Below, in pieces: positions 26,511-34,781 of a stretch of DNA of 50,366 bases (its first letter is position 1; the number at the start of each line of letters is the position of its first letter). The notes below the pieces were generated by a model. It did no database searches. It was not told where the DNA came from and saw nothing but the letters and a program-made list of their open reading frames with translations. The position numbers and the translations under genes were made by a program. The stretch comes from Avisuccinivibrio sp964424565. GTDB taxonomy: Bacteria; Pseudomonadota; Gammaproteobacteria; Enterobacterales; Succinivibrionaceae. Location of the stretch: NCBI GenBank assembly GCA_964424565.1, contig CAYRIZ010000008.1, positions 1 through 50,366 on the forward strand, read 5' to 3'.

Positions 26511-27398
26511 TTACTGTGCCGAGCCGCGCTGCATCTGCCGGATAAAGCAGAGCACGGAAGTCCAGTCCTTGCGGCCGTAGCCAAAGGCTGAGGTCTGGGA
26601 GTAGATTTCGCGGGCGGCGGCACCCATGTACATGGGTACATGCAGTTTGTTGGCTATATCCAGGGCAATGCCCAGATCTTTGTGGGCCAGATCCACCATG
26701 AAGGCGGGCTCAATATTGCCCTTGAGCACCTTGGCCTGCCAGGTGGTCATGAAGTGGCTGCGTATGGCCGGAGTGCCCTGCATCATCTTGATGGCCGTAT
26801 CCAGGGACAGGCCCATGCTCTCGCACAGCACAGCCGCTTCAGCCGACAGGGAGTTGAGGGCTATGGACATGTAGTTGTTGACTATCTTCAGGCGTATGCC
26901 CATACCGGGACCGCCGGCATCTATCATTTCAGAACCCATGCACATCAGGACCTCGCGGGCCTGCTCTATCTGCTCCGGTCTGCCGCCGGCCAACAGCAGC
27001 AGATTGCCGGTTACGGCATCAGCCGAGGTCCGGCCTACCGGGCAGTCCATCATCTGCAGCCCGCGGCTTTCCACCGCACTGCGTATGGCATCGCTTTCAT
27101 AGGGATTGATGGTGGACATGTCTATGATCAGAGCTTCGGCACTCAGCGTGCTGCACACGCCCTGTTCTCCGAGCAGGCATTCCTGCACCAGAGAGCCGTT
27201 GGGCAGCATGGTGATGACCAAATCACAGCCCTCTGCCGCCGCTGCCGGACTGGAGGCAGCTTCTGCTCCCTGATCGGTCAGTCTGGTCACGGCGGCTGGA
27301 TTGATGTCGTATACCTTGACGCTATGGCCTTTTTTCAGGATGTTGGAGGACATGGGGCAGCCCATCTGGCCCAGACCGATAAAACCTACAGTTGACAT
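26511..27398 (-). CDS. yihU: 3-sulfolactaldehyde reductase YihU
   Basis: 295 aa beta-hydroxyacid dehydrogenase. Reduces sulfolactaldehyde with NADH to 2,3-dihydroxypropane-1-sulfonate. Rossmann motif GFIGLGQMG at residues 5-13, substrate arginine R123 (CPVGRTSA), catalytic lysine K171 (GIRLKIVNNYMSIALN). The start is ATG 27398 with AGAGG upstream; the open frame runs further back but the family N-terminus begins here. First gene of the minus-strand operon, facing yihV across a 232-nt regulatory space. Confidence 0.95.
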   Translation of the reverse strand: MSTVGFIGLGQMGCPMSSNILKKGHSVKVYDINPAAVTRLTDQGAEAASSPAAAAEGCDLVITMLPNGSLVQECLLGEQGVCSTLSAEALIIDMSTINPYESDAIRSAVESRGLQMMDCPVGRTSADAVTGNLLLLAGGRPEQIEQAREVLMCMGSEMIDAGGPGMGIRLKIVNNYMSIALNSLSAEAAVLCESMGLSLDTAIKMMQGTPAIRSHFMTTWQAKVLKGNIEPAFMVDLAHKDLGIALDIANKLHVPMYMGAAAREIYSQTSAFGYGRKDWTSVLCFIRQMQRGSAQ

Positions 27399-27433
27399 GG
27401 AGTACCTCTTTGCTGACTGGCAGGAATAATTGT

Positions 27434-27606
27434 GTTCGTTTGCGAAAATATTAGAACATAAACATGCAAAAGAAAATGAGTGAAAGCTAAAAATATGTTC
27501 GATAGTTTTCATATTGAGATCTGACGCACAAAAACGAACTTAAAACCGCCGAACAGCTGCCGTACAATGGCGAAAAATGTAAGAATACATTCGTTTATTT
27601 TCGTTT
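27434..27606. promoter_or_regulatory. Divergent yihU/yihV control region with repeated TTCGTTT motif
   Basis: TTCGTTT occurs at 27435-27441, 27590-27596 and 27600-27606, and as AAACGAA(C) at 27532-27539; the last two plus-strand copies are 10 bp apart, on the same helix face. This AT-rich region separates the two sulfoglycolysis transcripts. The adjacent regulator is a DeoR/CsqR-type repressor, so these are candidate operators; binding is inferred. Confidence 0.5.
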
Positions 27607-27630
27607 TCTTATTCGGAGCGGGGTGAAACA

Positions 27631-28533
27631 ATGAAGATCTGCTGTGTAGGCATTGCCGTATATGACCGTATTTTCCAGGTGGACAGCATGCCTGTGGTGG
27701 AAGGCAAATATTTTGCGCAGGGCCTGAGCGAACAGGGCGGCGGGCCGGCGGCTACGGCGGCGGTGGCGGCTGCCAGACTGGGGCTGGAGGTGGAAATGAT
27801 TGCCCGGGTGGGCGATGATGCCACCGGTCAGGCCATTATCAAAGGTCTGGCCGATGAGGGAGTGGGCACTGATCTCATGCGGGTAATAGAGCATGCCGCC
27901 TCCACTCAGGCCAGCATTATGGTGGACAGTCAGGGCAGAAGAATTATTCTGTCCTATCCTTCTCCCGATCTGCCGGCAGACGGCAGTTTTATCTCCGGGC
28001 TGGATTTTTCAGACTGCCGGGCCGTACTGGCTGATGTGCGCTGGCCAGAAGGAGCCGCCGCGGCTTTCCGCCGGGCCCGGGAGCAGCATATACCTACAGT
28101 ACTGGACGGAGACATTACCCCGCAGCCCATAGATGAATTGTGTGCCCTGGCCGATTATGTGGTGTTTTCAGAGCCCGGGCTGGCCCTGTATACAGGAGAG
28201 AAGCAGGATGTGGAGGCTTCCCTGCGTCTGGCGGCACACAAGAGCGGAGCCAGGGTATTTGTGACCCTGGGAGCGGCCGGCTGCAGCTGGCTTGATGATG
28301 ATGGTAAAATGCAGCATCAGGACGGCTTTAAAGTTGATGCCGTCGATACAACCGGAGCGGGAGATGTGTTCCACGGGGCATTTGCTGCCGGTCTGGCTAT
28401 GGATATGGAGATCACCGAAATTCTGCGTTTTGCTGCAGCGACGGCGGCGCTCAAATGCACCAGGCCGGGCGGCAGAACAGGCATTCCCCGGCTGAATGAG
28501 GTCAGGGCATTTCTGGCAGAACGGCAGCGGTAA
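27631..28533 (+). CDS. yihV: 6-deoxy-6-sulfofructose kinase YihV
   Basis: 300 aa PfkB/ribokinase-family kinase. Phosphorylates sulfofructose at C1 with ATP. N-terminal CVGIAVYDRIF, glycine block EQGGGPAATAAVAAARLG, YPSPDLP, VLADVRWPEGA, VLDGDITPQ, and the C-terminal PfkB signature DTTGAGDVFHGA at 239-250 with catalytic base D245. KCTRPGGRTGIP at the end is typical of YihV. Divergent from yihU, followed by yihW. Confidence 0.95.
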   Translation: MKICCVGIAVYDRIFQVDSMPVVEGKYFAQGLSEQGGGPAATAAVAAARLGLEVEMIARVGDDATGQAIIKGLADEGVGTDLMRVIEHAASTQASIMVDSQGRRIILSYPSPDLPADGSFISGLDFSDCRAVLADVRWPEGAAAAFRRAREQHIPTVLDGDITPQPIDELCALADYVVFSEPGLALYTGEKQDVEASLRLAAHKSGARVFVTLGAAGCSWLDDDGKMQHQDGFKVDAVDTTGAGDVFHGAFAAGLAMDMEITEILRFAAATAALKCTRPGGRTGIPRLNEVRAFLAERQR

Positions 28534-28637
28534 ACAGTACTGTACTGCTGCCCCGCCTGCCGCCGCAGATCGGTTTTTTGTGTAAACTTCTGCCGCGGTG
28601 CAGTGTGCTGTGCCTGCCGGCAGGAGGGGAAAGAGTG

Positions 28638-29450
28638 ATGACACAGCAGCAGGAACAAATTCTGCCCCGGCAGGAAAAAATAATAGAGCTAGTCTCAACT
28701 GAAGGCTCCATAGCCATTGTCGATTTGGCGCAGCGGCTGGGAGTGACGGAGCAGACCATAAGGCGAGATATCAGAAAACTGGAAGAGCTGTCCCTGGTGG
28801 CGCGCTATCACGGCGGGGTTTCCAAACCGCTGCACGGCCTGCCGCATCTGACCAACAAGGCCTTAAGCGAAAGAGAATTGATCTACGTGGAGCAAAAGGA
28901 GGCCATAGCCGCGGCTGCCGCCTCCCTGATTGAGGAGGGATCCACCATCTTCATTACCATAGGCTCCACGGTGGAAAAGATAGCCGAGGCCCTAAGGCAC
29001 AAGAAAAACATCCGCGTCATCACCGATTCCATACGCGTGGCCGCCAGGCTGTATGAAAACAAGGATATAGAGGTACTGCTGCCTTCAGGGACCATCCGCT
29101 CTGCCAACGGCGGCATAGAAGGCCCCAAAACCATAGCAGATCTCAGTGAGTTTCGCGCCGATTATGTGATCACCTCCATAGGAGCAGTAGAGGAGGACGG
29201 CAGTCTGCTGGACTTCAATCTCACCGAGGTCATGGCTGCCCGCTGCATGATCAAAAATTCCCGTCGTTTTATCCTGGCCTGCGATCACAGCAAATTCAGT
29301 GCTGCCGCTTCCGTGCGCCTGGGACATATCTCCTCTGCCGATGTGCTGATCACCGATGCCCCGCCGCCGCAGTCAGTGCAGGAGCTGCTGCTCAAACATG
29401 ATGTCAGTCTGCTGGTGACCGGCAGCCGCAGCGAGCCGGTTGGATCTTAA
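28638..29450 (+). CDS. yihW: DeoR-family transcriptional regulator of sulfoglycolysis, YihW/CsqR-like
   Basis: 270 aa. N-terminal winged helix-turn-helix (IVDLAQRLGVTEQTIRRDIRKLEELSLVARYHGG) and a C-terminal sugar-isomerase-like effector domain with EEGSTIFITIGSTVEKIAEAL, matching CsqR. In E. coli CsqR represses the yih genes and is released by SQ-type ligands. ATG 28638 is used; GTG 28635 is three bases nearer to AGGAGG (28622-28627) and equally possible. Ends 16 nt before the converging ptsN stop with no terminator visible. Confidence 0.92.
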   Translation: MTQQQEQILPRQEKIIELVSTEGSIAIVDLAQRLGVTEQTIRRDIRKLEELSLVARYHGGVSKPLHGLPHLTNKALSERELIYVEQKEAIAAAAASLIEEGSTIFITIGSTVEKIAEALRHKKNIRVITDSIRVAARLYENKDIEVLLPSGTIRSANGGIEGPKTIADLSEFRADYVITSIGAVEEDGSLLDFNLTEVMAARCMIKNSRRFILACDHSKFSAAASVRLGHISSADVLITDAPPPQSVQELLLKHDVSLLVTGSRSEPVGS

Positions 29451-29466
29451 AGGTAGGATCGCTGCC

Positions 29467-29997
29467 TTATTCCTGAGCCTGCGGCAGATCTGATTGTTCC
29501 TCTGTCTCCAGATTGAGCTTGCGGAGCAGCAGATGATCTATTTTGTGCAGCAGCTGCAGGATTTTGCTTTCATCGTGATGGGAGCGGCGCAGGGAGGCGC
29601 GCAGATCTCTGCTGTCAAAGATTTCCGCCAGGTGGGCCAGCATCAGCTGCAGCTCTTCTATGTTGGCATCGGGGGAAAAATAAAAGGAAAAGGCAATATC
29701 CACTTCCAGCGGATCGCTGTCTATGGTGTGAAAGGGGATTTTCTTGTCCATCAGGCAGAATATGGACAGGGCCGGCAGGCGGCCCTCCACCATGGCATGC
29801 GGTATGGCCGTGCCTTCTGCTATCACGGTGGAGCCGGCCATTTCCCGGGCATAAAGCGCCCTGATGATTTCATGCGGGGAGCGTTCCAGTACGGCCGCCG
29901 CCCCTTCGGACAGTTCTTCAAACAGCCTTTTTTTACTAAAGCAGACCAAGGGGGCCAGGATGATGGTGGGAGGCAGAATGGTAAAGTCGCTGTACAT
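29467..29997 (-). CDS. ptsN: Nitrogen-related PTS EIIA component PtsN (EIIA-Ntr)
   Basis: 176 aa. Cytosolic phosphoacceptor of the regulatory nitrogen PTS, linking nitrogen, potassium and cell-envelope control. Phosphorylation site H67 in GTAIPHAMVEG. The C-terminus is about ten residues longer than in E. coli (LETEEQSDLPQAQE). The ATG at 29997 has no clear ribosome site. It is separated from hpf by an intrinsic terminator and from rapZ by the sulfoglycolysis island, so its expression is likely uncoupled from the rest of the old rpoN operon. Confidence 0.92.
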   Translation of the reverse strand: MYSDFTILPPTIILAPLVCFSKKRLFEELSEGAAAVLERSPHEIIRALYAREMAGSTVIAEGTAIPHAMVEGRLPALSIFCLMDKKIPFHTIDSDPLEVDIAFSFYFSPDANIEELQLMLAHLAEIFDSRDLRASLRRSHHDESKILQLLHKIDHLLLRKLNLETEEQSDLPQAQE

Positions 29998-30014
29998 GCT
30001 GCGGGAAGGTCATT

Positions 30015-30039
30015 AAAAAGCCCTGCACATAAGCAGGGC
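30015..30039 (-). terminator. Intrinsic terminator of hpf
   Basis: Minus strand: GCCCTGC, six-nt loop, GCAGGGC (30020-30039), then five T (30015-30019), 24 nt after the hpf stop and ahead of ptsN. Confidence 0.88.
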
Positions 30040-30062
30040 CCGGCAAAGTCAGAGATGAGCTG

Positions 30063-30350
30063 TTATCCCTGCTTTACCTTTTCCTTATTCTTGACGATTA
30101 AGCGGTCTACCTTGTCAAGCAGAGCGTCTATGGCCGCATACATATCACTGTCGCTGGCTTCAGTGTGCAGATTGTTGCCCTTGACATCGATATCTGCTTT
30201 GGCAATTTGATCCTGTTTATCCACGGTCAAGGTGATGGCGATGGAGTTCACCAGATCGGCCTTACGGTCAAGTTTCTTGAATTTGTCAGTGACGAAATCG
30301 TTTAAGGCGTCAGTGACTTTTATGCCGATTCCCTGAATAGTCAATTGCAT
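30063..30350 (-). CDS. hpf: Ribosome hibernation-promoting factor Hpf
   Basis: 95 aa, short-form HPF/YfiA family as in E. coli (95 aa). Binds the 30S A/P sites in stationary phase and promotes 100S dimers. MQLTIQGIGIKVTDALNDFVTDKFKKLDR is typical. Start ATG 30350 with AAGGA 7 nt upstream. It follows rpoN directly in E. coli; here rpoN is 4.6 kb upstream, and hpf probably has its own promoter in the 30351-30480 space, which includes the palindrome ATTTGT-GT-ACAAAT (30423-30436). Confidence 0.95.
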   Translation of the reverse strand: MQLTIQGIGIKVTDALNDFVTDKFKKLDRKADLVNSIAITLTVDKQDQIAKADIDVKGNNLHTEASDSDMYAAIDALLDKVDRLIVKNKEKVKQG

Positions 30351-30422
30351 AATATCATCCTTAATCCGCACTGAAGACGGATATCTTAGATTCAACAAAT
30401 GTCTGCATAACCATAATAGTAG

Positions 30423-30436
30423 ATTTGTGTACAAAT
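30423..30436. promoter_or_regulatory. Palindrome upstream of hpf
   Basis: ATTTGT and ACAAAT separated by GT, about 75 nt before the hpf start. Operator-like symmetry only; no regulator is suggested by the sequence. Confidence 0.25.
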
Positions 30437-30516
30437 TACCGGACCTGCATCAATTTATTGCAAAAAATTCCTGAAAAGCAGGCCTGATCGGGCCAAAAAG
30501 GGCGGAAATAGCACAA

Positions 30517-30564
30517 CCCCGGCAGCAGATACCGGGGTGATAATAAGACCGGCCTGAGCCGGTC
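30517..30564 (-). terminator. Paired stem-loops after the cytidylate-kinase-like gene
   Basis: GACCGGC / GCCGGTC (30547-30564, CTGA loop) and CCCCGG / CCGGGG (30517-30537) follow the stop at 30576 in tandem on the minus strand. T-content after the second stem is low, so termination strength is uncertain. Confidence 0.45.
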
Positions 30565-30575
30565 AGGGGGGGGAT

Positions 30576-31187
30576 TTAATCCATCTTCAGGGAGCGTTTG
30601 GCACACAGGCACAGGATGTCGGCGCAGTCGCTGATGGAGAATTTGCTGCTGTCGATCATGACGTGGCGGTGGGTAAGCTCGGAATCGGCTGCTTCCGGCT
30701 CAAAGGTGCGGCGGTACTCACTGCGGGCCTGATCCACCCGGCGTATGGTATCGGCTGCCGTCTTGGGATCCATCATCAGCTCGTTGATGCAGTTCTGGTA
30801 GCGTTTTTCAAAGGGCGCATAGACGTAGATATTGAGCACATTATCCATGTCGGCGAGCACGGCATCGGCACAGCGGCCCACAATGATGCAGGATTTTTTG
30901 GATGCAAAGTCCTGAATCACGCTTTTCTGCACCTCATAGATTTCCCGGTTGAGATCATAGACATCCATGTGGAAGAGATAAGCGTGGCGCATGAAGAAGT
31001 TGCCCTTGTCCACAGTCTCATCATGGGCGCTGACGCTTTGTATGGAAAGTCCCATGCGTTTGGCTGTTTCGGCCACTATATCGCGATCCATAAAATCGAT
31101 GTTCAGGCGCTTGGCCATTTCCTTGGCTATGGTACGGCCCAGGCTGGCAAATTGTCTGGAAATAGTGATTACATAATGACTGCTCAT
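30576..31187 (-). CDS. Cytidylate-kinase-like family protein
   Basis: 203 aa from ATG 31187 (SSHYVITISRQF start typical of the family); an upstream ATG at 31238 would add 17 residues, and neither has a well-placed ribosome site. Belongs to the Cmk-like P-loop group (Pfam Cytidylate_kin2 type), whose function is unknown. The usual loop SREFGSGGR is SRQFASLGR here, with glycines lost, but MDRDIV, the GRCADAVLADM block (IIVGRCAD) and the DQARSEYRRTF lid-like segment remain. It sits between hpf and an amino-acid transporter operon, inside the otherwise conserved rpoN-hpf cluster. True substrate not known. Confidence 0.75.
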   Translation of the reverse strand: MSSHYVITISRQFASLGRTIAKEMAKRLNIDFMDRDIVAETAKRMGLSIQSVSAHDETVDKGNFFMRHAYLFHMDVYDLNREIYEVQKSVIQDFASKKSCIIVGRCADAVLADMDNVLNIYVYAPFEKRYQNCINELMMDPKTAADTIRRVDQARSEYRRTFEPEAADSELTHRHVMIDSSKFSISDCADILCLCAKRSLKMD

Positions 31188-31370
31188 CAGATTTGAGCGC
31201 TGCGGCAGAAGTGTCCGGCAGACGCTCCCTCCTCTCATGTTTTTGAAAAAAATGCCGTAAAAAGTCTGATCTCAGGTCAGCTCAGTGAGCAATAGTTTAA
31301 CTGCTTTACTGCTTAATGTTCAGATTCAGGCTTAATTTTGGCAGAGGGTTGCCATACAGATCACAAAGAT

Positions 31371-31394
31371 GCCGTCAGCTCAGCTGCTGACGGC
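31371..31394 (-). terminator. Stem-loop terminator after the amino-acid ABC operon
   Basis: GCCGTCAGC / GCTGACGGC, 9-bp stem with a 6-nt loop, 16 nt past the last permease stop; followed on the minus strand by ATCTTTGTG. Confidence 0.6.
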
Positions 31395-31410
31395 GGGGGA
31401 AAGGGGCTTA

Positions 31411-32190
31411 TCAGGCCTTGGCTACTGCTGTGCGGTAGGCGGAAGCGGCTGCCTTGCGGCGGGCCTGCATGTGTCTGACTACCAGGGACAGTGCAAAGTT
31501 GATGATGAAGTATATGGCAGCGGCGCAGCCGTACAGGACGAACACGTCGGAGACGTTGATGTTGCCGGTGCCGTTGTAGAGATTGGCAGTACTCAAAATC
31601 TGACGCACGCGGGACATCAGCTCTATAGTTGCCACGTTGGCAAGATATGAGGAGTCCTTGATGGTGGTGATCACCTGGCTGAGCAGGGTAGGCACCACAT
31701 TGCGGTAGGCCTGCGGCAGTATAATGTAGACCATGGTCTGCACGGTGTTGAAGCCCTGGGAGTGGGCGGCTTCAAACTGACCGGCCGGTACTGAGTTCAA
31801 ACCGCCGCGCACGATCTCGGCAATCACCGAGGAGGTGAACAGGATCAGAGCTATGGAGGCCTTGAACAGCAGGGTGGTTTCCACCGTGGTCAGACCAAAC
31901 ATCCGGCGGGCGAAAAGATCGGGTACCGGGCAGAACACCACGCAGATGAAGATCCACAGCAGCAGCGGAGTATTGCGGAAGACCTCAATATAGGCTATGG
32001 CTGCATAGCGGAAAATACGGTACTTGGGGCTGTGGCAGTAATTGCGGACCAGAGCCAGCACGGAGCCGAATACCAGACCGATGATCACCGCGATGGTGGA
32101 AATAATAACGGTAAACAGAACGCCTTTTAAGATATAGATAAGTATGGCGCTGTTGCTCAGCATGTCAAAGCTGGCTGACCATTCTTCCAT
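31411..32190 (-). CDS. Amino-acid ABC transporter permease 2 (GltK/Peb1-system type)
   Basis: 259 aa HisM-family permease with about five helices and the ATPase-contact EAA-like loop QFEAAHSQGFNTVQTMVYIILPQA. Inner-membrane half of a polar amino-acid importer. It begins immediately after the stop of the other permease gene (abutting at 32190/32191), indicating coupling. A heterodimer with the next permease is expected. Confidence 0.93.
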   Translation of the reverse strand: MEEWSASFDMLSNSAILIYILKGVLFTVIISTIAVIIGLVFGSVLALVRNYCHSPKYRIFRYAAIAYIEVFRNTPLLLWIFICVVFCPVPDLFARRMFGLTTVETTLLFKASIALILFTSSVIAEIVRGGLNSVPAGQFEAAHSQGFNTVQTMVYIILPQAYRNVVPTLLSQVITTIKDSSYLANVATIELMSRVRQILSTANLYNGTGNINVSDVFVLYGCAAAIYFIINFALSLVVRHMQARRKAAASAYRTAVAKA

Positions 32191-32925
32191 TTAGAGATCC
32201 TCCTGGGCTTTAACTTTCTGGGCTTTGGCTTTGTTGACGGTCATACGCTCACGCTTCTTCAGATTGTTCTCCCAGGTGCTGGCCAGTATGGACAGCGGGA
32301 AGCAGATGCAGAAGAACAGCAGACCGGAAACCAAATAGGCTGCTCCATGGGCACCGCCGGTGTTGGAGCCGGTGACGAAGCTGTAGGTGATGGAAATCAG
32401 ATCCGAGCCGCCAATGATATAGAGGCAGGAGGTGTTCTTAATCAAATTGACCACCTGATTGACCATGGGCGGGAGGATGATCTTGATGCTCTGCGGCAGG
32501 ATGATGTAGTACATGGTGCCGATGTAGTTGAAGCCCTGTGAGGATGAGGCTTCAAACTGTCCGCGCGGTATGGACTGAATGCCGGCTCTGATCACTTCAG
32601 ACATGTAGGCGCCGTGATACACACCTATGGATATGATGCCTGAGGCTATGATGCTGATGCTGTGACCGGAGAACGACATGGCGTAGTACAGGAAGCAGAT
32701 CTGCAGCAGCAACGGAGTATTCTGAATAAATTCAACATAGACGCGCGCAACAGCAGTAAGAGGCCGGCGGCCGCTGGTGGACATCAGACCGAAGATGAGG
32801 CCCAGAAACAGCGAGAGCAGCACGGCAAAGAGCGCGGTCTCCAGAGTGGTCAGGAAACCCAGGACAAAAGTTGACTTAAACAGCCAGACCTTGGCCCAGG
32901 CGTCCAGGGAAAATAGGGTTTCCAT
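32191..32925 (-). CDS. Amino-acid ABC transporter permease 1 (GltJ type)
   Basis: 244 aa, HisM-family permease; helices at about 20-45, 58-80, 90-112 and 190-212, EAA-like loop GQFEASSSQGFNYIGTMYYI. FIQNTPLLLQICFLYYA is the family N-terminal signature. Charged C-terminal tail KKRERMTVNKAKAQKVKAQ. Preceded by a 75-nt gap with a hairpin after the binding-protein gene. Confidence 0.93.
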   Translation of the reverse strand: METLFSLDAWAKVWLFKSTFVLGFLTTLETALFAVLLSLFLGLIFGLMSTSGRRPLTAVARVYVEFIQNTPLLLQICFLYYAMSFSGHSISIIASGIISIGVYHGAYMSEVIRAGIQSIPRGQFEASSSQGFNYIGTMYYIILPQSIKIILPPMVNQVVNLIKNTSCLYIIGGSDLISITYSFVTGSNTGGAHGAAYLVSGLLFFCICFPLSILASTWENNLKKRERMTVNKAKAQKVKAQEDL

Positions 32926-32960
32926 TAACAGAGAATCCTGTGCATTGATTTAACTTGACT

Positions 32961-32991
32961 GAAGACAGGCGCGGGATCTGCGCCTGCCTTC
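32961..32991 (-). other. Hairpin between binding-protein and permease genes
   Basis: 12-bp stem with one mismatch (GAAGACAGGCGC against GCGCCTGCCTTC), 7-nt loop, 10 nt after the binding-protein stop. Such hairpins commonly protect the 3' end of the abundant binding-protein message while reducing read-through. Confidence 0.55.
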
Positions 32992-33000
32992 TTTAACAGC

Positions 33001-33834
33001 TTAATCCAGGTTGTTTTCTTTGATTAACTTGTCCAGGGTGCCGTCTGCCTTCCAGGCCTTGATCAGATCATTGATGTAGGCGCTCAGCTCGGAGCCCTGC
33101 TTGGTGGCTGCACCGTACTCCTGCGGAGCAAAGCGGGCGTCGGCCACGAAGTTTCTGCTCTTGGTCTGATAGATGTTGAGAATGGACTTGTCCACGCAGA
33201 AGGCCTGCACCTCACCGGCGCTCAAAGCGGTGGAAATGGTGGGGTAGTTGTCATACTGCTGGAAGCTGATGCCCTCAGTCCAGGTGGCAGGATTGAAGCT
33301 CTTCTCATCAAAGTCGGTGCCGTCGATCAGGCCGGCCTCGATCATGGCGCGGGTCAGGGCCATGGCGGAAGTGGAGCCGGAGGAGACACCCACCTTGGCG
33401 CCCTTCAGGTCAGCCAGGGTGTTGATATTGCTCTTGCTTTCCACCAGTACTGACACGTAATCGGTGTAGTAGGCCTCACTGAAGTCCCAGTGCTTGATGC
33501 GCTCGGGAGTAATGGTGAAGGTGGCCATGGCCACATCCAGATCGCCTGAATCCAGCAGCTCGCCGCGGGTGGCGGCAGTCACGGCGGTAAACTCCACGTC
33601 AACGCCCAGGGTTTCGGCAATCATTTCGGCCAGAGTATCTTCATAGCCGGTGTATTCACCGGAGAGCGGGTCCTGGAAGCTGAAGCCGACCACGTCATTC
33701 TTGACGCCTACCTTGAGGTAGCCTCTGTCCTTGATGGCATCGATTTCACCGGCAGCAAAGGCAGCAGTGCTGGTGCAGGCGGCAAACACGGCGGCGCACA
33801 AAACAGCAAAAGCATTCTTGGAAAACTTAGTCAT
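33001..33834 (-). CDS. Periplasmic amino-acid-binding protein, Peb1-like (aspartate/glutamate)
   Basis: 277 aa, family 3 solute-binding protein. Sec signal peptide about residues 1-27 (cleavage after TAAFA). The mature part reads YLKVGVKNDVVGFSF, TRGELLDSGDLDVAMATFTITPERIKHWDFSEAYY, VDKSIL and FAPQEYGAATK, closely following Campylobacter PEB1, an aspartate/glutamate binder. It has a 50-residue-level insertion-rich middle compared with PEB1, so exact ligand is uncertain. Second gene of a four-gene importer operon. Confidence 0.9.
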   Translation of the reverse strand: MTKFSKNAFAVLCAAVFAACTSTAAFAAGEIDAIKDRGYLKVGVKNDVVGFSFQDPLSGEYTGYEDTLAEMIAETLGVDVEFTAVTAATRGELLDSGDLDVAMATFTITPERIKHWDFSEAYYTDYVSVLVESKSNINTLADLKGAKVGVSSGSTSAMALTRAMIEAGLIDGTDFDEKSFNPATWTEGISFQQYDNYPTISTALSAGEVQAFCVDKSILNIYQTKSRNFVADARFAPQEYGAATKQGSELSAYINDLIKAWKADGTLDKLIKENNLD

Positions 33835-33849
33835 TGTCAGTCTCCTTTA

Positions 33850-34578
33850 TCAGTGTCTTAAAATTTTGCCCAGGAACTGCTGGACACGCTCATTGTCAGA
33901 GTGGTTGAAGAAGTGATCCGGGGTACCCTGTTCTATGACCATGCCGTCTTCCATGAAGACTATGCGGTCTGCCACTTCCCTGGCAAAACCCATTTCATGG
34001 GTCACGATCACCATGGTGATGTTGGATTCAGCGGCCAGCTTCACCATTACGTCCAGTACTTCCTGTATGGTTTCAGGATCGAGTGCCGAGGTGGGCTCAT
34101 CAAATAAAATAATCTTGGTCTTGGCACACAGAGCGCGGGCTATGGCTATACGCTGCTGCTGACCGCCGGACAGGGTGGTGGGGTAAACATGGGCTTTCTC
34201 AGTCAGACCTACCACACTCAGGTAGTGCATGGCTGTTTCCTCAGCCTCTTTGATGGAAACGCCGTGCAGCTTGGTCGGAGCCAAAGTCAGATTGCGCATG
34301 ACGTCCAAATGCGGGTAGAGGTTGAACTGCTGGAAAACCATGGAGGTGGTACGGCGGACCACCTTGATGTGGTTGCGCTGTGTCATCTCCTCGCCGTCAA
34401 TTATTACTTTGCCGGAGGTGGGCACTTCCAGATAGTTCATGCAGCGCACAGTGGTGGATTTACCTGAACCGGAAGGTCCGATGATGACCATCTTCTCACC
34501 TTCCTTAACGTGCAGATTTACATCCTTCAGCACATGCAGGTCGCCAAAAAACTTATTTACATGTTCAAGCTTAATCAT
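33850..34578 (-). CDS. Amino-acid ABC transporter ATP-binding protein (GltL/GlnQ/Peb1C type)
   Basis: 242 aa. Walker A GPSGSGKST, Q-loop FQQFNLYPHLDVMRNLTLAP, signature TLSGGQQQR, Walker B IILFDEPTSALDPE, H-loop VTHEM. Typical polar-amino-acid ATPase. First gene of the operon; GAGGG lies upstream of ATG 34578. The 356-nt space before it carries NtrC-like sites. Confidence 0.94.
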   Translation of the reverse strand: MIKLEHVNKFFGDLHVLKDVNLHVKEGEKMVIIGPSGSGKSTTVRCMNYLEVPTSGKVIIDGEEMTQRNHIKVVRRTTSMVFQQFNLYPHLDVMRNLTLAPTKLHGVSIKEAEETAMHYLSVVGLTEKAHVYPTTLSGGQQQRIAIARALCAKTKIILFDEPTSALDPETIQEVLDVMVKLAAESNITMVIVTHEMGFAREVADRIVFMEDGMVIEQGTPDHFFNHSDNERVQQFLGKILRH

Positions 34579-34678
34579 TAGAAATATTCATCCCTCTAAT
34601 GCATTGAGGCGTGCCTCAAAATGGATCTGATGTCAGTATACTTGCACAAGAGCGCAAATAAAGCTGATTTTGTGTTTA

Positions 34679-34703
34679 TTTGGTGCTGCACCAAAACAGT
34701 GAA
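34679..34703. promoter_or_regulatory. NtrC-like site 1 (with overlapping palindrome)
   Basis: TGCACCAAAACAGTGAA (34687-34703) resembles the NtrC consensus TGCACCAAAATGGTGCA. It overlaps the inverted repeat TTTGGTGC-T-GCACCAAA (34679-34695), which places two half-sites back to back. Confidence 0.4.
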
Positions 34704-34781
34704 ACAGGGGATTAAAGGTTGATATTGCCTGAAAATACAAGCGCTAAAGCCGCTTTTGCCTGTATATTCCGCAGTGGGTTG

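Noticed and set aside
30213..30222. TTATCCACG as a DnaA box
   Set aside because: Single isolated near-match inside hpf coding sequence, far from any origin-like structure.
33774..33834. Lipoprotein signal on the Peb1-like binding protein (Cys near residue 20)
   Set aside because: The residues before Cys (VFAAC) are a poor lipobox and a normal signal peptidase site AFA-AGE follows.
34602..34617. Sigma-54 promoter (minus strand GGCACG ... TGC)
   Set aside because: GG to GC spacing is 11 rather than the strict 10, and the segment is better described as the palindrome TGAGGC-GT-GCCTCA.
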